Source: an uncultured Pseudomonadales bacterium
Lineage (GTDB): Bacteria; Pseudomonadota; Gammaproteobacteria; Pseudomonadales; Porticoccaceae
DNA length: 64,000 nucleotides
Direction of reading: 5' to 3'
Assembly (NCBI GenBank): GCA_943788875.1
Contig: CALSSA010000008.1
Span: forward strand, 62,001-126,000
This document shows, piece by piece, positions 18,266 through 28,261 of this stretch. How positions within the stretch are numbered: the stretch's first letter is position 1; every line of letters begins with the position of its first letter. Below the pieces are notes generated by a model. The model saw nothing but the letters and a program-made list of their open reading frames with translations. It was not told where the DNA came from and made no database searches. The translations under genes and the position numbers were made by a program.

Positions 18266-18997
18266 ATGTCAAATCAAGACTCCAGAGTACCTGAGCAAAC
18301 TCAGGACCAACCCGCTGAAAAGCAAGAGAGCCTGCTGCTTAATCTAGCGTGCAATTTGCTCGTGCCCACATTGATTCTGACTAAATTAAGTAGCGATGAT
18401 TATCTGGGCATTAAGCTTGCCATAGTAGTGGCGCTATCATTTCCGATTATTTATGGATTGCATGATTTTTTCACCCGCGGCAAGCTAAACTTTTTCTCCG
18501 GTCTCGGGGTAGTCAGTGTCACACTGACTGGTGGTATCAGCCTGATGGAGCTGGATGCGATCTATATCGCCATCAAAGAAGCTTCCATCCCTGCGATGTT
18601 TGGCATAGCCACATTGCTGTCATTAAAGACCTCGCAGCCTTTGATCCATACCTTCCTGCTTAACGAGTCAGTGATGAATACGCAAAAAATAAACCGGGCT
18701 CTGGTGCAACATAACCGGGTAGCGGAATTCGACAAGCTGCTGATCAATGCCTCGTGGATTCTCGCTGGTTCATTCTTTTTGTCCTCGGCGCTCAATTATT
18801 TGCTGGCAGTGATTATTCTCACCGCCGATCCAGGCACTGTCGCGTTTAATGAACAGCTTGGCAAAATGACTGCGCTGAGCTTTCCTGTTATAGCTCTTCC
18901 TGCAATGCTTGTGCTCACGGCTGATCTATTTTACCTTTTTCGAGGCATCACCAAACTGACCGGTATGCCTCTCGAAGAAATTATTAAACAGAAATAA
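18266..18997 (+). CDS. VC0807-like integral membrane protein
   Basis: A 243-residue protein with about six hydrophobic segments after a charged 24-residue N-terminus. NLLVPTLILTKL, LSFPIIYGLHD and ALPAMLVLTADLFYLFRGI resemble the VC0807 family of inner-membrane proteins, function unknown. It lies directly before yciI and the SH3-domain gene. In Pseudomonas-type genomes that place is held by the septation protein gene ispZ/yciB. Confidence 0.6.
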   Translation: MSNQDSRVPEQTQDQPAEKQESLLLNLACNLLVPTLILTKLSSDDYLGIKLAIVVALSFPIIYGLHDFFTRGKLNFFSGLGVVSVTLTGGISLMELDAIYIAIKEASIPAMFGIATLLSLKTSQPLIHTFLLNESVMNTQKINRALVQHNRVAEFDKLLINASWILAGSFFLSSALNYLLAVIILTADPGTVAFNEQLGKMTALSFPVIALPAMLVLTADLFYLFRGITKLTGMPLEEIIKQK

Positions 18998-19032
18998 CCT
19001 GCTGCTGAAGCTGACAAAAAGGATTTAATACC

Positions 19033-19332
19033 ATGTGGTACGCCATTATTAGTGAAGATACTGAAAATAGTCTGCAAAAAAGAATGCAGGCTAGGCCAGC
19101 TCATCTCGAGCGATTGCAGCAACTTAAGGATGCTGGCCGATTGTTTGCCGCCGGGCCCCACCCTGCTATCGACAATGCTGAACCAGGTGAAGCCGGATTT
19201 ACAGGCAGTCTGGTGATAGCTGAGTTTGACAGCCTGACAAGTGCTCAAAGCTGGGCTGATGCAGACCCCTATATTGAGGCTGGGGTGTATGCCAAAGTGA
19301 CAGTAAAACCCTTTAAGAAAGTGCTGCCGTAG
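19033..19332 (+). CDS. yciI: YciI family protein
   Basis: Small 99-residue ferredoxin-like-fold protein. [20 protein letters not shown] and GPHPAID carry the conserved histidines of the YciI family; [20 protein letters not shown] completes it. Some members of the family are hydrolases or dechlorinases, but most are uncharacterised. It starts 35 bases after the membrane protein gene, with AAGGA upstream. Confidence 0.85.
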   Translation: MWYAIISEDTENSLQKRMQARPAHLERLQQLKDAGRLFAAGPHPAIDNAEPGEAGFTGSLVIAEFDSLTSAQSWADADPYIEAGVYAKVTVKPFKKVLP

Positions 19333-19383
19333 GTACATTGAAACCACAGATGGCCCTCTATACCCGCAGATGGCACCTGAGCC

Positions 19384-19418
19384 GAGTTATCATTTAACTC
19401 AGATCAGAGTATGATCTG
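19384..19418. repeat. two adjacent perfect hairpins
   Basis: GAGTTA (19384-19389) pairs with TAACTC (19395-19400) around TCATT, and at once CAGATCA (from 19400) pairs with TGATCTG (to 19418) around GAGTA. Neither is followed by a T-run, so they are not obvious terminators. They lie in the 114-base gap between yciI and the SH3-domain gene and may act as an mRNA element or operators. Confidence 0.45.
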
Positions 19419-19446
19419 CCTGACTTAAACAAGTGAACAAAGACCA

Positions 19447-20181
19447 ATGAATTATTTGCTAATTACCCTTTTTGTTGTTGCCAGCTATTTTGCGCCCAAT
19501 GCTGTTGCTCAGGAGCCAGCTATAGAGGCTGCCGAGGAAGTCGAAAAACTTCAGGTTGTGGAGCGACTTGCAGTGCCACTGCAGCGCTATATCTCTGACG
19601 AATTCTATGTACCTCTGCGGGAAACTCCCTGCAGGCGCTGTATCATTGTCCATCGAGGTATCAAGTCGGGTACACCATTGAAACTGCTGGCCGAGCAAGA
19701 CGGCTGGGCTCTGGTGCTTACCGATAAAGGCGTTGAGGGGTGGATGGAGCAGCAGCATCTCACTACCGACCCCATTGCTCGTGTGCAGCTGACCAAAGAT
19801 CAGGCGAAGTTAGAAAAGCTCGCCACTCGCAACGGACAGCTAGAACAGATTATGTCTGAGCTGCGTCAACAATCTAAATCTCTGCGTGGCAAGCTCGACA
19901 ACACTGAAGGCAGCAAAGAAAATCTGATCGCTGAGCTGGCAAGTATCAAGGAGATATCTTCCGATGTAATTGTCCTCAACGAGCAGAACCAAAGCTTGGT
20001 TAAACAAAACCATATGTTGCAGCGCGAGAATGATGTGCTGAAAGCTAACTTTGATGACCTACAAAAAGACAAGCGCAACGAATCGTTTTTATATGGTGGA
20101 CTCACTGTGTTTCTGGGTGCCATCCTGGTTGTACTGATTCCCAAGCTGCGCGGTCGCAAACGCTTCTCTGAATGGCAGTAA
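19447..20181 (+). CDS. TIGR04211-type SH3-domain, coiled-coil envelope protein
   Basis: Signal peptide (to VAQEPA, about residue 22), then a bacterial SH3 domain: DEFYVPLRETPC, HRGIKSGTPLKLL, GWALVLTDKGVEGWM. A coiled coil of about 95 residues (KLATRNGQLEQIMSELRQQS onward) leads to one TM helix near the C-terminus (GLTVFLGAILVVLIPKL) and a basic tail. This is the architecture of the YgiM/TIGR04211 family. Periplasmic, anchored in the inner membrane by its C-terminus. Role unknown. Confidence 0.82.
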   Translation: MNYLLITLFVVASYFAPNAVAQEPAIEAAEEVEKLQVVERLAVPLQRYISDEFYVPLRETPCRRCIIVHRGIKSGTPLKLLAEQDGWALVLTDKGVEGWMEQQHLTTDPIARVQLTKDQAKLEKLATRNGQLEQIMSELRQQSKSLRGKLDNTEGSKENLIAELASIKEISSDVIVLNEQNQSLVKQNHMLQRENDVLKANFDDLQKDKRNESFLYGGLTVFLGAILVVLIPKLRGRKRFSEWQ

Positions 20182-20197
20182 GCCAACAAAGGTATTT

Positions 20198-20848
20198 ATG
20201 ACAATGCAAAAATCATTTTATAGCTTGATGCTAACATTGGCGTTACTGCTCACAGCCAATCTATCTCTGGCGGAAGATGCGAACCCACAGGTGATGCTGA
20301 AAACTGAGGCAGGCGATATTGTTATCGAGCTATTCCCCAAAGCTGCGCCTGTCAGCGTGGATAACTTTGTCAAGCTGGTCAATGACTTCCATTATGACGG
20401 GCTGATTTTCCATCGCGTTATCAAAGGCTTTATGATTCAGACTGGTGGCTTTACTTTTGATCTTAGTCCGCGAGAATCTAGTCGTCCGGCTATTATTAAT
20501 GAGGCCAGCAATGGGCTGAAAAACAAACGCGGCACCCTCGCTATGGCTCGCATGTCTGATCCCGACAGTGCCAGAGCGCAGTTTTTTATCAATCACAAAA
20601 ATAATCGCTTTCTGGATCCCAAAGATGAGAACGTTGGCTATGCCGTATTTGGCAAAGTTGTCAGTGGTATGAATGTAGTCGATGCTATTGCTACAGTGAA
20701 AACCCAGTCCGTCAGCATGTATCAGGATGTGCCGGTAGAGGCGATCCGTATTCTCAGTGCTCGACTGGTCAACCCCGAAGCCTGGACTGCCCTGCCTGAG
20801 CCCAAGCCTAAAACATTGTCTTTTGAGAGACCTGTTCCGGTCAGGTAA
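20198..20848 (+). CDS. periplasmic cyclophilin-type peptidyl-prolyl isomerase
   Basis: Signal peptide (to SLAEDA, about residue 26) followed by a cyclophilin domain: VDNFVKLVNDFHYDG, IFHRVIKGFMIQTGG, MARMSDPDSARAQFFIN and GYAVFGKVVSGM. The catalytic arginine of FHRV is present. Like PpiA of enterobacteria it should catalyse proline isomerisation of exported proteins. AAAGG is 5 bases before the chosen ATG; another ATG lies two codons on. Confidence 0.92.
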   Translation: MTMQKSFYSLMLTLALLLTANLSLAEDANPQVMLKTEAGDIVIELFPKAAPVSVDNFVKLVNDFHYDGLIFHRVIKGFMIQTGGFTFDLSPRESSRPAIINEASNGLKNKRGTLAMARMSDPDSARAQFFINHKNNRFLDPKDENVGYAVFGKVVSGMNVVDAIATVKTQSVSMYQDVPVEAIRILSARLVNPEAWTALPEPKPKTLSFERPVPVR

Positions 20849-20858
20849 GCGATAAACT

Positions 20859-21605
20859 ATGACTGCACTGAGCGTTAACCTCAACAAAATTGCGCTGCTG
20901 CGCAACTCCAGAGAAGGCAATTACCCCAATGTTGTGGAGCATGCGCAGCTCTGTATCGATCAGGGCGCAGAAGGCATTACGGTGCATCCGCGCCCCGACC
21001 AGCGCCATATTCGACCCTCAGATGTGCGCCAGTTAGCCGCTTTGGTAACGCCAATCGGCGATGTTGAGTTTAATATTGAAGGCAATCCTTTTGCCCCTGT
21101 TATAGCAGACTACCCTGGCTTTATAGAACTGGTTGAAGAAACTCAACCAGACCAGTGCACATTGGTGCCAGATGGCGATGACCAACTCACCTCTGACCAT
21201 GGTTTTGATCTGACCAGCTCCGGCGAGCAACTGGCACCTATTATCAAGCGACTGCAAACCCAAGGCATGCGCGTCAGTCTGTTTATGGATCCAAATCTGG
21301 AGCAGATTAAGCTGGCGTCAGAGGCAGGCGCCGACCGCATCGAACTCTATACCGGACCCTATGCAGCAGCATGGGGAACAGACCAATTGCAAGCCATCTT
21401 CCAGCAACATCTGGCCGCTGCTGAGCTGGCCACCGAATTGGGCATGGGTGTCAATGCCGGCCATGATCTCAACCTTCACAATTTGGCCAAATTTGCCAGT
21501 ATCCCTGGTCTTTTGGAAGTCTCTATCGGCCATGCCTTTACCGTTGATTCACTGGCCATGGGTATGGTCAATGCGGTACGCGCCTACAAAGAGCTGTTAG
21601 CTTAA
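20859..21605 (+). CDS. pdxJ: PdxJ, pyridoxine 5'-phosphate synthase
   Basis: Condenses 1-deoxyxylulose 5-phosphate with 3-amino-2-oxopropyl phosphate to form pyridoxine 5'-phosphate. LSVNLNKIALLRNSRE, GITVHPRPDQRHI, FNIEGNP, DQCTLVPD, IELYTGPYA and GMGVNAGHDLN are family blocks of this TIM barrel. Length 248 residues is normal. No recO or acpS beside it, unlike enterobacteria. Confidence 0.95.
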   Translation: MTALSVNLNKIALLRNSREGNYPNVVEHAQLCIDQGAEGITVHPRPDQRHIRPSDVRQLAALVTPIGDVEFNIEGNPFAPVIADYPGFIELVEETQPDQCTLVPDGDDQLTSDHGFDLTSSGEQLAPIIKRLQTQGMRVSLFMDPNLEQIKLASEAGADRIELYTGPYAAAWGTDQLQAIFQQHLAAAELATELGMGVNAGHDLNLHNLAKFASIPGLLEVSIGHAFTVDSLAMGMVNAVRAYKELLA

Positions 21606-21611
21606 AATATT

Positions 21612-22502
21612 ATGACAACCCTATCCTGTGTAGGAGCTGGTCGCCTGGGCAGGACGCTGTGTCGCCTGCTCAGTGAGCATGTCACTATTCAGCAGGTTAT
21701 CAACAGCCGGCAGCCATCAGCTCGACAGGCCGTAGATTTTATTGGTGCAGGTACAGCAGCCACTATGGATTCCGCAAAGCCCGCTGACCTATGGTTGATC
21801 GCAACACCAGATAATCAAATTGAGGCTGCTTATCAGGCACTGTTAGCCAGTGGTGCAATCGAGACTGGCAAAGTGAATAAGAGTACGGTGGTTTTTCACT
21901 GCAGTGGCTCAATGAGCGCTTCGATTCTTAGCTCTGCTGAAGACAATATCGTGGTCGCCTCTGTGCATCCCATTCATAGCTTTGCCAATCCACAGCAATC
22001 ATTGCATACCTTTGTTGGCAGCCATTGCGCGTTTGAAGGCCAACCAGATGCGGTTGCCATGCTGCAGCCTCTGTTTGAGTCTATAGGTGCCCTGCCCTTT
22101 GCCATTGATAGTCAGCATAAAGCGCTCTATCACGGAGCCACAGTGATGGCCTGTAACTATTTGGTAAGTCTGCTCGAAACCAGCCAGCAGATGCTAACAG
22201 CAGCTGGCGTCGATAATAGCCATGGCAATATTTTGCAATCATTAATCAGACAGACATTAGATAACTACCTGAGCACAGACGCGACTGCAGCACTGACCGG
22301 CCCCATCGCCCGCGGTGATACCGAGACAGTCGCCAGCCACCTGCGGGCTTTTAATAACCACGAGCAGGCTGATCTCTGGCACCAGTTATACACTGCTCTG
22401 GGCAATGCCACATTACCCATTGCCGCTCAACAGGGGCAGGCCTCCGACCAACATTTGCAGCAGATAAAACAGCTGTTAAAGTCCAGCTACAAAAAGAATT
22501 AA
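21612..22502 (+). CDS. DUF2520-type Rossmann-fold protein
   Basis: N-terminal NAD(P)-binding fold (SCVGAGRLGRTLCRLLSE), VVFHCSGSMSAS and ASVHPIHSFANPQQS in the middle. The helical C-terminal DUF2520 domain carries ALYHGATVMACNYLVSLLE and TGPIARGDTETVASHLRA. Related to ketopantoate/prephenate-dehydrogenase-like reductases; substrate unknown. It follows pdxJ by 6 bases and precedes the RNA methyltransferase by 4, so the three probably share a transcript. Confidence 0.8.
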   Translation: MTTLSCVGAGRLGRTLCRLLSEHVTIQQVINSRQPSARQAVDFIGAGTAATMDSAKPADLWLIATPDNQIEAAYQALLASGAIETGKVNKSTVVFHCSGSMSASILSSAEDNIVVASVHPIHSFANPQQSLHTFVGSHCAFEGQPDAVAMLQPLFESIGALPFAIDSQHKALYHGATVMACNYLVSLLETSQQMLTAAGVDNSHGNILQSLIRQTLDNYLSTDATAALTGPIARGDTETVASHLRAFNNHEQADLWHQLYTALGNATLPIAAQQGQASDQHLQQIKQLLKSSYKKN

Positions 22503-22506
22503 ATCC

Positions 22507-23268
22507 ATGAACGACAGTCCTGAGTACCTCGCACGAAAATCATTTTTTGATCAGCTGATTACTGTTTATGGCCGCAAGCCAGTGCTGGAAATACTCGAAG
22601 ATAGCAAACTTAAAATATTTCGATTGCATCTGGCTGACTCAAATCGGGATGGCGGGATTATTGCGCAAATTCGCCAACTCGCAGAACAGCGCAATATTGA
22701 GATCTGTTTTCACAGCCGTTCAGAATTGTCGCGTATTTCTCGCAATAGCAAACAGGATCAAGGAGTCGCCTGCGATATTCATTGTCCCGGCTACCAGCCC
22801 TACCAGCAGGCTCTGAGCAACCATCCATCAGGAACTATTATTGCTTTGGATGGAATTACCAATCCACAGAATCTAGGCATGATTATCCGTAGTGTTACCG
22901 CCAGCCCAGCTCAGGCTCTGCTGCTACCCAGCAAAGGCACTGCCGATATTTCACCTCTGGTGATTAAAGCCAGTGCCGGTACATTGTTTAAAGGTAATAT
23001 CCTGCGCTGCGATTCACTGTCAAAGGCTCTGGCGGACTTTAAGCGCAAGGGTTACGAAATCTGCACAATGTCTTCACATCAGGCAACTCCGCTGACCGAC
23101 TTTGCCCCTAAAGCACCTGTAGTATTTGTACTTGGCAATGAAACTGAAGGTGTCAGCGCGGACGTTGCCGCACTCAGCGATCACCGGGTCGCTATACCCA
23201 TGGCCAATGGTGTCGAATCTCTGAATGTCGCCATTACTGCTGCACTGATTGCCTTCAGGCAGCTTTAG
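22507..23268 (+). CDS. TrmH/SpoU-family RNA 2'-O-methyltransferase
   Basis: SPOUT methyltransferase of 253 residues. A short N-terminal substrate-binding domain (GRKPVLEILED) is followed by ALDGITNPQNLGMIIRSV (motif 1), VFVLGNETEGVSADVAA (motif 2) and IPMANGVESLNVAITAALI (motif 3). Which 2'-O position it methylates is not clear. Its 3' end overlaps the convergent MFS gene by 14 bases. Confidence 0.9.
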   Translation: MNDSPEYLARKSFFDQLITVYGRKPVLEILEDSKLKIFRLHLADSNRDGGIIAQIRQLAEQRNIEICFHSRSELSRISRNSKQDQGVACDIHCPGYQPYQQALSNHPSGTIIALDGITNPQNLGMIIRSVTASPAQALLLPSKGTADISPLVIKASAGTLFKGNILRCDSLSKALADFKRKGYEICTMSSHQATPLTDFAPKAPVVFVLGNETEGVSADVAALSDHRVAIPMANGVESLNVAITAALIAFRQL

Positions 23269-24520
23269 CCGCCTTTAAATGCCACAGTGGTGAGAAGGCT
23301 GCGGTTAGCATTGATACTACCAAAGTGGCGCCAGCAATCAGCACAAAGGCCGAACTTAAACCGATACCTTCAATAGTCAAACCACAGACCCAGGCACCCA
23401 GCGGCGCTCCAGCCAACAGACAGAGCTGATACACAGAAGCAGCTCTGGATCTCATAGCATGGGATACCTGATTGTGTAATATGGTGCGCCCCAGAGTCAT
23501 GGATAGACCAGAGAAAAAGCCCCAGACATAGACCACTGGGAACAGCAGCCAGAGGCTTGGCACCAGAGCAATCACCCCGACCAAACTGCCTCTTAACAGA
23601 AAGCTAACCACCATCAGGCGACCAGGTCGCGCATTTAGCTTGGCCTGTTTCATAACGCCTAAATTGGCGCTGACAATACCCAGACTAAAGACTACCTGCA
23701 GTATCGCATAAAGTTCGGCGCCGCCATTGTAAAATTCCCGGGCAATCAGTGGCATGCCTACCAGATAGACGCCAAATGCGAGAAAGCCCGTAGCAAAAAC
23801 AATCATCAATAGATGCAGCAGACCTTTATCGTCACGAAAAAGTTGCAGCCCATCGCGCAGTTCAAGCCAGGATTGTTTTACTGATTTTGTTTTCACCTCT
23901 GCACTATCTGCCAATTCGGCAGACGGCTCTTTGGTCTGTTCTTTGGAATGCTCTTTAGGAAGAGGATGACTGCGTTTGATCAATATCGAACTGAGCACAA
24001 AAATCACAATCTGAATGCCCAACAGTTCCGGCAGGCTAAAGTTACCCAGCTGTCCGGCAACCAGAAAGCCTGCACCCTGAGCAATAAACTGTATCGCCAT
24101 AACCTTGGCCACGGCCTGATGCATTAGCTCTGGTGCCGCATAACCGAGTAGGCTCTCACGGGCAGGCTGCACAAAGGCCAGTAGGCTGCCAAAGCTGACA
24201 CCAAACAGCAGTAGCATATTAAAACTCAGCTCGCCACTGATCACCGCAACCATTAACGCCCCGAGAGGCAATAGAAACAGCAGGAATAAAAGAGACAGCC
24301 AGGTACCCCGGTGAGAGCGATCTGACACCACGCCACCAGGCAGAATAAACAGCAGGTTAGGTAACAGAAGTGCCAGCTGAGCGAGGCCCAAGCGACTGGG
24401 AGACTCATGAAGAACCCCGACTACCAGCCAGGGATACAGCACTTTGTGGATGCCCATGGCCAAATTACTGGTCGCGATGGTGGCTAGAAAATAGCCAAAC
24501 GAGAAACTCTGTTTAGGCAC
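23255..24520 (-). CDS. MFS transporter
   Basis: Major facilitator with about 12 hydrophobic segments. GGVVSDRSHRGTWLSL is the loop 2-3 motif; a charged, glutamate- and lysine-rich central loop (SHPLPKEHSKEQTKEPSAEL) splits the two halves. Similar to EntS-like exporters, substrate unknown. The GTG start follows the TAG of the small upstream gene without a gap, which suggests translational coupling. Confidence 0.85.
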   Translation of the reverse strand: MPKQSFSFGYFLATIATSNLAMGIHKVLYPWLVVGVLHESPSRLGLAQLALLLPNLLFILPGGVVSDRSHRGTWLSLLFLLFLLPLGALMVAVISGELSFNMLLLFGVSFGSLLAFVQPARESLLGYAAPELMHQAVAKVMAIQFIAQGAGFLVAGQLGNFSLPELLGIQIVIFVLSSILIKRSHPLPKEHSKEQTKEPSAELADSAEVKTKSVKQSWLELRDGLQLFRDDKGLLHLLMIVFATGFLAFGVYLVGMPLIAREFYNGGAELYAILQVVFSLGIVSANLGVMKQAKLNARPGRLMVVSFLLRGSLVGVIALVPSLWLLFPVVYVWGFFSGLSMTLGRTILHNQVSHAMRSRAASVYQLCLLAGAPLGAWVCGLTIEGIGLSSAFVLIAGATLVVSMLTAAFSPLWHLKAAKAA

Positions 24521-24745
24521 CTATTTAAAACGCTGGCGCAGTGCAACAATCAGACGCCCCAGCAGAGCAGCCGCGGCAATAATAAAAACTAGCCCGAATA
24601 TCAGCGACAGCAGATTGCCTGTCATTTCATTGATCGGTACCTTGTAGACCTTGACCGCCATCAGCAAAAACAAGAAGCATGCCACCATGGAGGCTATCCA
24701 GGTCGATCTCTGTCGGTTGGCATTTTTCTTTTTTGACCCGATCAC
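24521..24745 (-). CDS. small two-helix membrane protein
   Basis: 74 residues: a very basic N-terminus (KKKNANRQR), a hydrophobic helix (ASMVACFLFLLMAVKVYKV), a short loop and a second helix (LLSLIFGLVFIIAAAALLG), then RLIVALRQRFK. GTG start with AAAGG about 8 bases upstream. Not recognised. Coupled to the MFS gene, so it may assist the transporter. Confidence 0.6.
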   Translation of the reverse strand: MIGSKKKNANRQRSTWIASMVACFLFLLMAVKVYKVPINEMTGNLLSLIFGLVFIIAAAALLGRLIVALRQRFK

Positions 24746-24787
24746 TTTAATACCTTTTTATTGCTAATTAATGTCTGTAGTTACGCA

Positions 24788-25213
24788 CTACACCATCTCT
24801 CTGGCCCATTCGCAGCGCAACTTAATGTCTGACTGATGGGGAATATGGGCCACCCCATCCACTTCATAAATAAACGAATGCAGCCCAGAGAGTTCAGTTT
24901 CAAGATGCACCGTAGCTGACACCCAATACATCTTGCGCAACAAACTTTCAAACTGCTCAAGCCAGTACTTCCACTCATGCTCAACACCCTGGTAGGAGGC
25001 ACCAAAATGCATCACATCGGTAGTCAGATGTAAATCCGCACATTGCCTCTCAGGCAGCGCAAACATTTCTCGGTTAACCAGACTCCAGGATTCTACGGAG
25101 GGAAGTTCCAGCATGGCCTCACGGTTATTGCGGCGATGCTTCCCATTACTCTCCGCAGCAACATTTTTAATGCAGCCATACACTACTGACTCAGACTGAA
25201 GATCCATTTCCAC
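24788..25213 (-). CDS. hypothetical protein, 141 residues
   Basis: No family recognised. Soluble, with no signal peptide or membrane helix; aromatic-rich (EHEWKYWLEQFESLLRKMYW) with alternating strand-like segments (VSATVHLETELSGLHSFIYE). GTG at 25213 has GGGAG 7 bases upstream; an ATG two codons later is the alternative. It lies 33 bases after ligA and 42 before the small membrane gene, all on the minus strand. Confidence 0.55.
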   Translation of the reverse strand: MEMDLQSESVVYGCIKNVAAESNGKHRRNNREAMLELPSVESWSLVNREMFALPERQCADLHLTTDVMHFGASYQGVEHEWKYWLEQFESLLRKMYWVSATVHLETELSGLHSFIYEVDGVAHIPHQSDIKLRCEWAREMV

Positions 25214-25246
25214 TATTATACTCCCTGCTAATATTTGTATTTCCTG

Positions 25247-27301
<2,055 letters not shown>

Positions 27302-27308
27302 TTAGTTA

Positions 27309-28169
27309 TCAGTTGCCCCTGTCCCGTTTATGCGGAACTGCGCGGGCACGCTGACGATAGTGGTCAATAGTTTGCTTGGTCATTGAACTGCGAGATTCGT
27401 CCAGCACATTGAGATACAACTGAGCGACCAAGCTGTCGACAGACTCAACCATGCTCTCAAAGGCCGCCACAGGATCAGTCAGCTGTTCAAGATCCATAAA
27501 CAATGTGACCCCTGGAGTCTGTAGCTGTGCAATGGTGTTGAGATCAAAGGTACCTGGGTTGGCAACATTGGCCAGACTAAATAAAACCTCGCCGGAACCC
27601 TCAGCGCCAATATGACGATCAAAAATCTTTCTGCCACCAAAACGAAATCCAGCAGCCAGCACAGCATCAAGCAACTGCTGGCCATCAATGGTTTCACCTT
27701 TGTTCGCCATCAGGTGCATCACTAGTACTTCCTGTGACGGAGAGCCTGATGCTTTGGCCTTAGGCGCAGATTGCCGGGCTAAACCCATATCCAGCTGGGC
27801 CCGTTCTAATTCTGCTTTTTGCTGCTCTGCTCGCTCCTGCTCTACCGGCGAGGCATCCAGATCAAGTTGTTCTTGCTGCGAGGTACCGGAGTCTGCAAAG
27901 TCATCGGAGCCGCGCAGCAGAGACTCAACCTGTTGCAACCTGTCCTCATCACGCACACCAACCACACGGGAACCGCCCGAGGGGAATTGGCTATCAATAT
28001 AGGGATCGGAGTCGTCGCTATTGGATGCAGATTTCTGCAGCTTGCGCGACGACATGTGCAGGTTTTCGTAACGATTGCGTTTTATACGGCGCAAGCCATC
28101 CAGCACAAGGGCTAGAACAACCAGCACTCCAACGACCAGCAATAGTCCGCGTGGGCCAAAAAAATCCAT
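27309..28169 (-). CDS. zipA: ZipA, cell division protein
   Basis: FtsZ-anchoring divisome protein of gammaproteobacteria. N-terminal TM helix (LLLVVGVLVVLALVLDGLR), an acidic glutamine-rich linker of about 110 residues, then the FtsZ-binding domain. That domain shows VLVMHLMANKGETIDGQQL, GAEGSGEVLFSLANVANPG and PVAAFESMVES. Between smc and ligA, 19 bases before the latter, the usual order. Confidence 0.92.
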   Translation of the reverse strand: MDFFGPRGLLLVVGVLVVLALVLDGLRRIKRNRYENLHMSSRKLQKSASNSDDSDPYIDSQFPSGGSRVVGVRDEDRLQQVESLLRGSDDFADSGTSQQEQLDLDASPVEQERAEQQKAELERAQLDMGLARQSAPKAKASGSPSQEVLVMHLMANKGETIDGQQLLDAVLAAGFRFGGRKIFDRHIGAEGSGEVLFSLANVANPGTFDLNTIAQLQTPGVTLFMDLEQLTDPVAAFESMVESVDSLVAQLYLNVLDESRSSMTKQTIDHYRQRARAVPHKRDRGN

Positions 28170-28261
28170 ATCTACGGCTTACTCAACTATCAAATAAATT
28201 TAACTTATTGTAATTCGCTATTTAAAGAAACGCAGTTCTTTTTTTCACGACCCCTAAGCTG

